From the NCBI GenBank assembly GCA_022793795.1, contig JAAWDM010000032.1:78088-142087 (forward strand): a stretch of 64,000 nucleotides of DNA, written 5' to 3'. The translations under genes and the position numbers were made by a program. Below are positions 29,263 through 37,359 of the stretch, in pieces. Positions within the stretch are counted from its first letter, which is position 1; each line of letters starts with the position of its first letter. The notes beneath the pieces were generated by a model, which ran no database searches, was not told the DNA's origin, and was given only the letters and a program-made list of their open reading frames with translations. This DNA is from Bacillota bacterium (lineage in GTDB: Bacteria; Bacillota; Clostridia; Peptostreptococcales; Anaerovoracaceae).

Positions 29263-29679
29263 TCACATTTTCCGATTCGGTTTTCTTTTAATAGCTAGCA
29301 ATTTCATATAGTCATCAAATTCAGCCGTATTGGTCGGTTCAAACATTACCCATTTCCCATCATAATAAGTTTTAGCTTCATCATATTGCTTGCAAACAGC
29401 ACTAGAAAACGAATCCCTTATAGCTTCAAATTTTGCTCTTTCATCTTTCCCAAAAATAATCATGAAACCAATGCAGCCACTTTTGGCGTATAGGCTGCAA
29501 AGGGTTTTTCCGCCTCTGCGATACTTATACTCATAAGTCCAATTCTTACCGCCAGTATTCCATAACCGTTCCATATCATATTTTTCATCAATAGCCGAAC
29601 ATAGCGCTTGCCAGACTTCATACAAGGATTTTCCCAGCAATTCAATCATAGTTGATTGCGATGGTATGTTTTCAAGCAT
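29263..29679 (-). CDS. DUF3788-family protein, unknown function
   Basis: About 138 residues, soluble, rich in aromatic residues. Visible blocks are LGKSLYEVWQALCSAID, KNWTYEYKYRRGGKTLCSLY, CIGFMIIFGKDE and a C-terminal YDGKWVMFEP; this layout matches DUF3788, a small family without a known role. The start at 29679 is chosen for the GGAGG nine bases upstream. It lies in the queA-side of the ruv-que block, 50 bp after queA. Confidence 0.75.
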   Translation of the reverse strand: MLENIPSQSTMIELLGKSLYEVWQALCSAIDEKYDMERLWNTGGKNWTYEYKYRRGGKTLCSLYAKSGCIGFMIIFGKDERAKFEAIRDSFSSAVCKQYDEAKTYYDGKWVMFEPTNTAEFDDYMKLLAIKRKPNRKM

Positions 29680-29729
29680 AATATTTCCTCCATAATGCGC
29701 TCTTTCTGGTTTTCCACCGTCCAAAATTT

Positions 29730-30779
29730 TTACTCAATATACATTGCATCCCCATAGGAAAAGAACCGATACTTTTCATCTACAGCGATCTTGTAAACCC
29801 TTAAAATATCCTCTCGGTTGTATAAAGCCGAAATCAGCATGAGCAAGGTAGATTTTGGCAGATGGAAGTTGGTAATCAAGGCTTTGATAATTTTAAATTC
29901 ATATCCCGGATAGATAAAGATGCCTGTAGAACCATGCCCTGGCGCCACCAGCCACCTTCCGCTTTCCTCATCCCATGCAGCAGCGCTTTCCAAAGTTCTG
30001 GTAGAAGTGGTTCCTACCGAAACGATGCGTCCGCCGGCTTTAATGGTCTGGTTGATGCTATCAGCAGCCTCTTTGGAAATCTCATATTCCTCAAAATGCA
30101 TATGATGTTCTTCAATGTTCTCCACCTTTACCGGACGAAATGTTCCGATTCCCACATGAAGGGTTACATAAACCACCTTTATACCCCTTCTGACCGCTTC
30201 CTCCAATAGCTCCTTGGTAAAGTGAAGTCCTGCCGTTGGCGCTGCCACCGACCCCTCTTCTTTGCAATAGACGGTCTGATACCGCTCCTTATCCTGGTTA
30301 TTATTTCCCCTTTCAATATATGGAGGCAACGGCATCTGTCCCAACTCCTCAAGCCGTTCCATGAAGATGCCCTCATATTCAAACTCTACAATACGAGTTC
30401 CATCCTCACCGTAATCCTTTAAATGGGCGCGAAACAACTTTTCATCAGAAAAGCTGACCACATCGCCTATTTTCATCCGCTTTCCCGGCTTTACCATGGT
30501 CTCCCAAAGATCCCCTTCTATCCGCTTAATCAACAAAAACTCCACCTTGGCGCCAGTTCCTTCTTTCACGCCAAAAAGTCTGGCGGGCAAAACTTTGGAA
30601 TTGTTTAGCACCAGACAATCAGTAGGTTTTAAATAGTCTAAAATATCGTAAAAATGTTTGTGTTCTATGGCGCCATCCTGGCGATGGACCACCATAAGCC
30701 GAGATTTATCCCGCTCCTTTGCTGGGGTCTGGGCGATTAACTCTTTGGGAAGTTCATAATCGAAATCGTTAATATGCAT
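29730..30779 (-). CDS. queA: S-adenosylmethionine:tRNA ribosyltransferase-isomerase
   Basis: Turns tRNA-bound preQ1 into epoxyqueuosine with SAM as ribosyl donor. 349 residues of normal length; begins [19 protein letters not shown], then [11 protein letters not shown] near 58, APTAGLHFT near 170 and [12 protein letters not shown] near 193, and [13 protein letters not shown] near 305. The start has AAGGAGAAAAC upstream. It follows ruvB by 14 bp, the common ruvB-queA pairing. Confidence 0.97.
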   Translation of the reverse strand: MHINDFDYELPKELIAQTPAKERDKSRLMVVHRQDGAIEHKHFYDILDYLKPTDCLVLNNSKVLPARLFGVKEGTGAKVEFLLIKRIEGDLWETMVKPGKRMKIGDVVSFSDEKLFRAHLKDYGEDGTRIVEFEYEGIFMERLEELGQMPLPPYIERGNNNQDKERYQTVYCKEEGSVAAPTAGLHFTKELLEEAVRRGIKVVYVTLHVGIGTFRPVKVENIEEHHMHFEEYEISKEAADSINQTIKAGGRIVSVGTTSTRTLESAAAWDEESGRWLVAPGHGSTGIFIYPGYEFKIIKALITNFHLPKSTLLMLISALYNREDILRVYKIAVDEKYRFFSYGDAMYIE

Positions 30780-30793
30780 AAAAAGTTTTCTCC

Positions 30794-31813
30794 TTACTCC
30801 TTATCCTCCTGGCTATCAGGTATCGGCAGACCTAGGTGCTGATATCCTAGCGGCGCTACCATTCGACCTTTTTGTGTTCTGTAAAGCAGGCCTGCCTGCA
30901 GCAAATAAGGCTCGTAAGCATCCTCAATGGTTACTCGTTCCTCTCCCACAGATGCCGCAATGGTGTCGATACCCACAGGTCCTCCATGAAATCGCTCTAT
31001 GATGGCTTTAATAATCTCCCTGTCAATCCGTTCCAGTCCCAGATCGTCAATCCCCAAAGCCTCTAATCCCTCTCTAGTAATCTGAATATCGATAATACCG
31101 TTTCCTCGCACTTGAGAAAAATCCCTGATTCGTTTTAGAAGTCGGTTGGCAACCCGCGGTGTTCCTCGAGAACGACGGGCCATCTCTGTCAAGGATTCCT
31201 CATCAATCTCTACGTTCATAATCTTGGCTGAACGGGCAAGGATTTCCTTTAATTCCTCCAGCGTATACATTTCAAACTTGCTGATGACACCAAATCGATC
31301 GCGCAAAGGCGCCGACAGGCTTCCCGCTCTGGTTGTCGCCCCTACCAGGGTGAATTTCGACAAATCCAGGCGGATGGAGCGAGCCGAAGGTCCTTTACCG
31401 ATGACAATATCCAGCGCATAATCTTCCATGGCAGAATAAAGCACTTCCTCCACAGAGCGATTAAGACGATGAATCTCATCAATGAATAAAACATCGTTAT
31501 CGTTCAAGTTGGTCAAAATTGCCGCCAAATCACCTGCCCGTGCGATGGCTGGTCCAGACGTAATCTTAATATCTACCCCAAGTTCATTGGCGACGATTCC
31601 GGCTAAGGTAGTCTTTCCTAAACCTGGAGGGCCGTAAAACAACACATGGTCTAAAGGTTCGCCGCGCAACTTAGCCGCCTCAATAAATATTTTTAAGTTT
31701 TCTTTTGCATTCTGCTGGCCGATGTATTCATCCAACCGCTGGGGCCGAAGGGTAACTTCCTGACGCAGTTCTCCCACGTTGATATCAGCAGAAGTAATTC
31801 TTTCATTCTCCAT
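30794..31813 (-). CDS. ruvB: Holliday junction branch migration ATPase RuvB
   Basis: Hexameric AAA+ motor that drives branch migration with RuvA. 339 residues: Walker [13 protein letters not shown] near residue 61, Walker [10 protein letters not shown] near 110, sensor 1 [19 protein letters not shown] near 157, sensor 2 [10 protein letters not shown] and a C-terminal winged helix. It follows ruvA by 24 bp in the order ruvC-ruvA-ruvB. Confidence 0.98.
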   Translation of the reverse strand: MENERITSADINVGELRQEVTLRPQRLDEYIGQQNAKENLKIFIEAAKLRGEPLDHVLFYGPPGLGKTTLAGIVANELGVDIKITSGPAIARAGDLAAILTNLNDNDVLFIDEIHRLNRSVEEVLYSAMEDYALDIVIGKGPSARSIRLDLSKFTLVGATTRAGSLSAPLRDRFGVISKFEMYTLEELKEILARSAKIMNVEIDEESLTEMARRSRGTPRVANRLLKRIRDFSQVRGNGIIDIQITREGLEALGIDDLGLERIDREIIKAIIERFHGGPVGIDTIAASVGEERVTIEDAYEPYLLQAGLLYRTQKGRMVAPLGYQHLGLPIPDSQEDKE

Positions 31814-31837
31814 TTATCTCTCCTCGCAGCTGTTCTG

Positions 31838-32452
31838 TTAAAACAGATGCCGCAATGCTTTTTTAATATATGCTTCACAGGATAGGCCTTCATCCGTCAC
31901 CTTGGAAACCGCATCGATGGACTCTCCCTTAGAATATCCCAGTGCAATCAACGCATTAACCGCCTCCGCTCTTTCATCTGCAGCAGGTAGTATGTCTCCT
32001 ACCATACCGCTTATCGTAAAGTCATTATCATTCAAGACTCCATCCAACTTGCCGATCTTATCCTTTAATTCTAAAATCACTCGCTCGGCAGTTTTCTTTC
32101 CGATTCCATTGGCCTTGCTAATCTCCTTTACATCCTCAAAGACGATAGCCCGTCTTAAATCTGCCGGCGGGAGGGCGCTTAAAAGGGCCATTCCTGCCTT
32201 AGCGCCTATACCGCTAACGGTGGTGAGGAGTTCAAACAACTCTAAACTCTCTTTATCAGGAAATCCGTAAAGACTGATATCATCCTCTTTTACAGACATG
32301 GAAGTGAAGACTTTGATTTCCTCCCCCAGTCCATATCCATAGAGGGGTGAACCTACAGGCAAAAAAATCTGAAACCCTATGCCTGACGATGACTCCACAA
32401 TAATACCCTGCCCGAAGGTCATGGCTAAATATCCTTTAATATATCTAATCAC
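31838..32452 (-). CDS. ruvA: Holliday junction DNA-binding subunit RuvA
   Basis: Tetramer that holds the four-way junction and recruits RuvB. 204 residues: an N-terminal OB fold (about 1-62, ending FTSMSVKEDDISLYGF), two helix-hairpin-helix motifs (LLTTVSGIGAKAGMALL near 75 and ISKANGIGKKTAERVILELK near 108) and a C-terminal RuvB-binding domain (ALIALGYSKGE). Normal in all respects. Confidence 0.97.
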   Translation of the reverse strand: MIRYIKGYLAMTFGQGIIVESSSGIGFQIFLPVGSPLYGYGLGEEIKVFTSMSVKEDDISLYGFPDKESLELFELLTTVSGIGAKAGMALLSALPPADLRRAIVFEDVKEISKANGIGKKTAERVILELKDKIGKLDGVLNDNDFTISGMVGDILPAADERAEAVNALIALGYSKGESIDAVSKVTDEGLSCEAYIKKALRHLF

Positions 32453-32486
32453 AATATGTAAACTCCTTTGTGCTCTCTGTTACTTG

Positions 32487-33002
32487 TTACATCTTGAAAT
32501 TTAAACTGGCTAATTGTTTCGCAATGCGATCGTGGCCTGCTGAATGACCGTGGCAGATAGCCGCAGCCAAAGCATCGGCTGTATCATCCGGTTTCGGCAC
32601 CTTCTCCAAATTTAAAATGGCCTTTACCATAGCCTGTACCTGTTTCTTATCTGCTCGTCCGTATCCCACAAGAGCCTGTTTGATCTGTAATGGCGTATAT
32701 TCGCTGATTCGAAGCTGTCCATGAGCGCAAGCCAGCACTGCAACCCCTCTAGCCTCACCTACCATGATAGCAGTCTTTGCATTATTATTGAAAAATAATT
32801 CTTCTATGGCCGCTTCCTCAGGATGATAGGTGTCGATAATCTGTTTCAGTTCATCATATAACACTCGCAGTCTGCTGGGCATGTCCATCTTGGCATCCGT
32901 CAAAATAGAACCGTATGTCACCACCTGAAATCGATTTCCCACTTTATCTAAAACACCATACCCTAGAATCGCATAGCCTGGGTCAATGCCTAAAATCCGC
33001 AT
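32487..33002 (-). CDS. ruvC: crossover junction endonuclease RuvC
   Basis: Cuts Holliday junctions held by RuvAB. 171 residues with the RNase H-like fold and acidic metal ligands in [12 protein letters not shown] at the start, AAIEELFF near residue 67, and the [14 protein letters not shown] stretch near 140. First gene of the ruvC-ruvA-ruvB-queA run; divergent from argR across about 240 bp. Confidence 0.97.
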   Translation of the reverse strand: MRILGIDPGYAILGYGVLDKVGNRFQVVTYGSILTDAKMDMPSRLRVLYDELKQIIDTYHPEEAAIEELFFNNNAKTAIMVGEARGVAVLACAHGQLRISEYTPLQIKQALVGYGRADKKQVQAMVKAILNLEKVPKPDDTADALAAAICHGHSAGHDRIAKQLASLNFKM

Positions 33003-33072
33003 CTTTCACCTCAAAAAACAAATTTTACATTTATTTGTGCCATAACACCTCGAGCCCTTCTGGCCATGATTC

Positions 33073-33122
33073 AATGAACGCTCCCTTGCGGCAACGCCGG
33101 CACGCATTACCATGCGTTCATT
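33073..33122. repeat. REP-like element, copy 2, between ruvC and argR
   Basis: Terminal inverted repeat AATGAACGC (33073-33081) and GCGTTCATT (33114-33122), enclosing CGGCAACGCCGGC (33089-33101) and CACGCAT. The core and the ATGCGTTCAT end match the element at 29103-29160. It lies in the leader of ruvC and upstream of the argR promoter. Confidence 0.6.
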
Positions 33123-33171
33123 ATACCATCCGAACGCTTGTTTGTCTACATGGAATTTTTTTATCATCTAC

Positions 33172-33200
33172 TTGAAAAAATTATATCGTCATGGTAGAAT
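33172..33200 (+). promoter_or_regulatory. promoter of argR-recN
   Basis: TTGAAA (33172-33177) and TAGAAT (33195-33200) with a 17-bp spacer, 40 bp before the argR start. I see no clear ARG box. Confidence 0.6.
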
Positions 33201-33240
33201 ATCCTTGGATAATACTGTTTTGAACGGAGGAGAATTGGCT

Positions 33241-33705
33241 ATGCGTTATTCTAGACAAAATAAGATCATAGAACTGATCAATACATACGACGTCGATACC
33301 CAGGAAAAGCTCGCGGCACTTTTACGAGAAAATGGTTATGAAGTGACGCAGGCTACAATTTCCCGAGATATTAAAGATTTGCAGTTAGTAAAAACTCTCA
33401 CCGGAAGCGGGAAATATAAATACGCCCTTAACACGTCTAAAGATATGCCCGTCTCCGAACGTTTCATTAAGATTTTTCGAGAAACAATTACCTCTTTTAC
33501 TGCTGCTGGTAATTTAATCGTAGTAAAGACCCTTTCCGGTTGTGCTGGCGCTGCTGGCGAAGCCATCGATAACAGCGGTCTACCCCATATTGTCGGTTCC
33601 ATCGCAGGAGATAACACCCTGATGTTGGTAGCTGATTCAGAAAGATCTATTCCCGAAATACTTCAGGAGTTTCAGAATATGCTCAATTTGAGAGGAAGAG
33701 AATGA
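33241..33705 (+). CDS. argR: arginine repressor
   Basis: Arginine-sensing regulator of arginine synthesis and breakdown; in Clostridia and Bacillus it is commonly encoded just before recN. 154 residues: an N-terminal winged helix (QNKIIELINTYDVDTQEKLA, then VTQATISRDIKDLQLVK near 36-53) and a C-terminal oligomerisation and arginine-binding domain (GCAGAAGEAIDN near 101, SIAGDNTLMLV). The ATG at 33241 has GGAGGAGAA upstream. It overlaps recN by 4 bp (ATGA). Confidence 0.96.
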   Translation: MRYSRQNKIIELINTYDVDTQEKLAALLRENGYEVTQATISRDIKDLQLVKTLTGSGKYKYALNTSKDMPVSERFIKIFRETITSFTAAGNLIVVKTLSGCAGAAGEAIDNSGLPHIVGSIAGDNTLMLVADSERSIPEILQEFQNMLNLRGRE

Positions 33706-35324
33706 TACATCATATCAGTGTAAAGAATTTCGCGATTATCAAAAATGCGGAGGTGGATTTCGAAGAGGGACTCAATATCGTCACTGGCGAAACGGGCTCC
33801 GGTAAATCTATCGTTATTGAAGCAATCAGCCTTGCCCTTGGAAGCAGGGCTGATTCTTCTTACGTTAGAACTGGTACAGAAAAGGCTGTTATTCAGCTTG
33901 CTGGGGAGTTGGACGGCGAGGAAATTATTCTGACCCGTGAGATTTCTGCTTCCGGCAAAAATCTTTGTCGTCATAATGGTCAAATCGTCACTTTAACCCA
34001 GCTGAATCAGGTTGCCTCTCGTCTTGCGGATATTCATGGACAATATGACAATCAGTCTCTATTGGATCCTACCTCCCACATTTTGTTGGTAGATGCTTAT
34101 CGTCATCAGGAAATCCAGCCTTTAAAAGAAACGGTAAAGGCTGCCTATGACCATTATATGAAGATTCGCACAGAATTGGGTAGGCTTCTTTCTACAGAGA
34201 AAGAGCAACGTAGACAGATGGATTTTCATCGGTATGAGGCTGCTGAAATCAAAAAAGCAGCGCTGATCCCTGGTGAGGACCAGGAACTCCATGAAAGAAT
34301 ATCTGTTTTGCAGAATAGCGAAAAGATTTTTGAAAATTTAGAAAAAACCTATGCAATTCTATATGGCGAGTCTCCTTCTGTTATGGAAGGACTTCATACT
34401 GGCCTTCGCGCAGTGGAAGAAATCGCCTCTTTTTCTAATGAAATCAACGATTTAAGTCAGGATTTCAGTGACCTGTACTATCGACTAGAAGATCTCAGTC
34501 ATAATGTAAGAGCCATTAAAGATAATCTTGTCTTTGATCCATCGGAGCTGGACGAGGCTATCAGCAGGTTAAATTTGATTGATGATTTAAAGAAAAAATA
34601 TGGTGATACCATTGAAGAGATTTTAGAATATTATAACAAAATCTCCTCTTCCCTGTCTGTGATGGAAAATTTCGATGAACATAAACAGACTTTAGAAAAG
34701 GAACTAAAGGAAAGCGCTGTAGCTTTAAAAGCCGCCTGTGCAGATTTGACAAAGGTAAGGAAGTCATCTGCCTTCCATCTGGCTGAAAGCATACAATCTG
34801 AACTAATCGACTTGAATTTTTCCGACGCTAAGCTGGAAATTCAGATTCTTCCTCTGGACAAACCTACTGAAAACGGAATGGACCAGGTAGAGATTCTGAT
34901 TACCACCAACAAGGGCGAGCCTCTAAAACCTTTGGTTCGTGTAGCCTCTGGCGGTGAAATGTCCAGAATCATGCTGGCTTTTAAGAATATTATCAGTTCC
35001 TATGACCAGATTCCTACTCTGATCTTTGATGAAATCGATACGGGAATCAGCGGTTTTACTGCCAGCATAGTAGGTAAAAAGCTAAAAGACATTTCCAAAT
35101 CTCATCAGATCATCTGTATCACCCATCTACCGCAGATTGCAGCTTGCGGAGACTATCACTACCGCATCTATAAGGAATCTGACGCGACCAGCACTTATAC
35201 CAATGTGCAGCCTCTCCGCCATGAAGAACAGGTTCGAGAGATTGCCAGACTTTTGGGCGGCGCTACCATTACAGAAACCACTTTGAAAAGCGCAAAGGAA
35301 CTGATCGAAAGCAGCAGACAGTGA
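33702..35324 (+). CDS. recN: DNA repair protein RecN
   Basis: SMC-like ATPase that organises double-strand-break ends. 540 residues: N-terminal Walker A VTGETGSGKSIVIEAI near 30, a central coiled coil (about 150-360), and C-terminal signature VASGGEMSRIMLAFK near 428 with Walker B LIFDEIDTGISG near 458. Translationally coupled to argR. Confidence 0.97.
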   Translation: MIHHISVKNFAIIKNAEVDFEEGLNIVTGETGSGKSIVIEAISLALGSRADSSYVRTGTEKAVIQLAGELDGEEIILTREISASGKNLCRHNGQIVTLTQLNQVASRLADIHGQYDNQSLLDPTSHILLVDAYRHQEIQPLKETVKAAYDHYMKIRTELGRLLSTEKEQRRQMDFHRYEAAEIKKAALIPGEDQELHERISVLQNSEKIFENLEKTYAILYGESPSVMEGLHTGLRAVEEIASFSNEINDLSQDFSDLYYRLEDLSHNVRAIKDNLVFDPSELDEAISRLNLIDDLKKKYGDTIEEILEYYNKISSSLSVMENFDEHKQTLEKELKESAVALKAACADLTKVRKSSAFHLAESIQSELIDLNFSDAKLEIQILPLDKPTENGMDQVEILITTNKGEPLKPLVRVASGGEMSRIMLAFKNIISSYDQIPTLIFDEIDTGISGFTASIVGKKLKDISKSHQIICITHLPQIAACGDYHYRIYKESDATSTYTNVQPLRHEEQVREIARLLGGATITETTLKSAKELIESSRQ

Positions 35325-35341
35325 GGCAACATCGGTAGAGA

Positions 35342-35507
35342 TTCTCACATATTGGGTTCTTTATTGCAGAAAATATCGAACAGGGGGCAAAGAATTCTCA
35401 AATATCATGGAAAATTTACTGCAATATGTCGAACATGTAAGAAAGTAATATGGGCCACAGAGAGTAAAATCCATATAACGGGCATTTATAAATTAAATAT
35501 GTGAGAA
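35342..35507. repeat. inverted-repeat-bounded segment downstream of recN
   Basis: A perfect 12-bp inverted repeat TTCTCACATATT (35342-35353) and AATATGTGAGAA (35496-35507) bounds 166 bp of AT-rich non-coding DNA. Inside are two related stretches, TATCGAACAGG and ATGTCGAACATG. It may be a relic of a small mobile element; no gene is seen in the 274-bp gap. Confidence 0.4.
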
Positions 35508-35542
35508 ATTCGATGTTTGCTTTATGACCATCTACAATATAT

Positions 35543-35589
35543 AAAAAAGGGCTGTTCATTAACAGTTATTTTATGTTAATGAGCAGCCC
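35543..35589. terminator. strong terminator between recN and hydA
   Basis: A 15-bp stem GGGCTGTTCATTAAC (35549-35563) with GTTAATGAGCAGCCC (35575-35589), one wobble pair, with a T6 run on the minus strand (35543-35548). It mainly ends the hydA transcript and may also stop recN read-through. Confidence 0.85.
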
Positions 35590-35598
35590 TCCTTTTAT

Positions 35599-37359
35599 TT
35601 ACTTCTTATCCATGTCTGTCATTTTCAGTTCCCAACTTGCTAAATCCGTATGGAGCAATTCATGGGCCCTATGGGAAAGCGGATGTCCCAGGTACTCCTG
35701 ATAGGTCCTCTGCACCGCAGAATTTTCGTGGGAAAATCGAATCTGGCTAATCTCATCCAACCCATACAGCTTCTTTCCCCGCTTTTCTGCCTGTTCCATA
35801 CCATCGGTAAAAGGTTGACCGCCGCCGCCTACGCAGCCGCCTGGACAGGCCATGACTTCCACGAAGTCGTATTCTACCTCTCCCCTTTTCACAGCTTCTA
35901 TCAGCTTACGAGTATTCCCCAGACCGTTGACTACCGCTACTCGCAGTATGTTTCCTGCCAAATCAAATTGTGCCTCTCTCCAATTTTCCTCATTCCCTAT
36001 CTGCACGCCTCGTACTTCTTGAAATGCATTGACTGGTGGGTTTTCACCAGTTACCAGGAAATATGCGCTGCGAAGAGCCGCTTCCATAACGCCGCCGGTG
36101 GTTCCAAATATGACTGCAGCGCCTGAACCCTCTCCAAAGATGCCGTCATAATCCATTTCCTCCAGGTTGTGAGGTAAAATCGCGTCGGCTTTGATAAATC
36201 TATCCAATTCTCTGGTGGTAAGTACCAGATCCACATCGCTGCCATGTCCTGCGTCATTGACCGCCGCCACGCTGCGCTCATACTTCTTGCTAACGCATGG
36301 CATGATGGAGATAGAAAATACTTTCTCCGGATCAATCCCCAGGTTTTGAGGAATATAAGTTTTAGCCATGGCGCCAAACATCTGCTGTGGTGATTTGGCT
36401 GTAGACAGGTTTGGAATCAATTCTGGATACTGGGTCTTAACAAACCTAAGCCATCCTGGACAACAGGAGGTAAACATAGGCCACTGGTAATCTTCCCGAT
36501 GAGAAAGCCGTTCCAAAAATTCACTGCCCTCCTCCATGATGGTCAAATCAGCGCTGTAGTTGGTATCAAACACATAGTCCACACCGATTTTTTTCAAGGC
36601 GCAAACCAGTTTTCCCATAGTAGCCTGCCCATTCTCTAAACCGATTCCTTCACCCCATGCGGTTCTCACCGCAGGCGCCACCTGAGCCACAGTGATTTTG
36701 TCTGGATTCTCCAATGCATCGTTAAGGATTCCCCGATCATCTCTAGCTGTCAGAGCGCCTACCGGACAATGGGTAATGCACTGTCCGCAAAGAGAACAAT
36801 CTGCTTCAGTAAACTTCCGATTGTTATGGATGCCGATGACAGTACGGAATCCGGAGCCCGTCAAATCCCAGACATTTAAATTCTGAATTTTATCGCATAC
36901 CTGAATACAGCGCATACATTTCACGCATTTGGTAGCATCCTTAATCAACGGCAGGCTTCTGTCCCAGCGAAAGACCTCCGCAATATTTTTATATTCTCTG
37001 CTGAAAATCCCTAAGTCGTTGGCAATAGACTGTAAGGTACAGTTTCCGCTTCGGATACAGCTGGTGCAGTTGGAATTGTGGTCGGACAGAATCAGTTCCA
37101 CGTTAATCTTCCGATTTCTCCTCACCTTAGGACTGTTTGTCAAAATATCCATGCCCTCCTGACAAACCGTGTTGCAGGCGGTTACCATCTTTTCCTGTCC
37201 TTTTAATTCTACCACACAGATGCGGCAGGCGCCGATTTCATTAATTTCTTTTAGATAACACAGATGTGGAATCTCCACGCCTACCTTTTGGGCAGCCTCC
37301 ATAATCGTAGTACCCTCCGGCACGCAAAGGGACTGATTGTTGATTTTCAAATTTACCAT
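35599..37359 (-). CDS. hydA: [FeFe]-hydrogenase catalytic subunit
   Basis: Reduces protons to H2 (or the reverse) in the cytoplasm. 586 residues: N-terminal 2Fe-2S domain (CYLKEINEIGACRIC, then C in VTACNTVC), a His/Cys 4Fe-4S segment (HNSNCTSCIRSGNC near 93-106), a two-cluster ferredoxin domain (CVKCMRCIQVCDK and CSLCGQCITHCPVGAL), then the H-cluster domain with TSCCPGW near 298, SIMPCVSKKYE near 352 and ACPGGCVGGGGQP near 492, followed by a small subunit-like tail. All H-cluster cysteines are present. It overlaps the upstream flavoprotein gene by 7 bp. Maturases HydEFG are not in the window. Confidence 0.96.
   Translation of the reverse strand: MVNLKINNQSLCVPEGTTIMEAAQKVGVEIPHLCYLKEINEIGACRICVVELKGQEKMVTACNTVCQEGMDILTNSPKVRRNRKINVELILSDHNSNCTSCIRSGNCTLQSIANDLGIFSREYKNIAEVFRWDRSLPLIKDATKCVKCMRCIQVCDKIQNLNVWDLTGSGFRTVIGIHNNRKFTEADCSLCGQCITHCPVGALTARDDRGILNDALENPDKITVAQVAPAVRTAWGEGIGLENGQATMGKLVCALKKIGVDYVFDTNYSADLTIMEEGSEFLERLSHREDYQWPMFTSCCPGWLRFVKTQYPELIPNLSTAKSPQQMFGAMAKTYIPQNLGIDPEKVFSISIMPCVSKKYERSVAAVNDAGHGSDVDLVLTTRELDRFIKADAILPHNLEEMDYDGIFGEGSGAAVIFGTTGGVMEAALRSAYFLVTGENPPVNAFQEVRGVQIGNEENWREAQFDLAGNILRVAVVNGLGNTRKLIEAVKRGEVEYDFVEVMACPGGCVGGGGQPFTDGMEQAEKRGKKLYGLDEISQIRFSHENSAVQRTYQEYLGHPLSHRAHELLHTDLASWELKMTDMDKK

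Noticed and set aside
33112..33240. N-terminal extension of ArgR into the repeat region
   Set aside because: The promoter at 33172-33200 lies within it, and the ATG at 33241 with GGAGGAGAA gives the normal family start.
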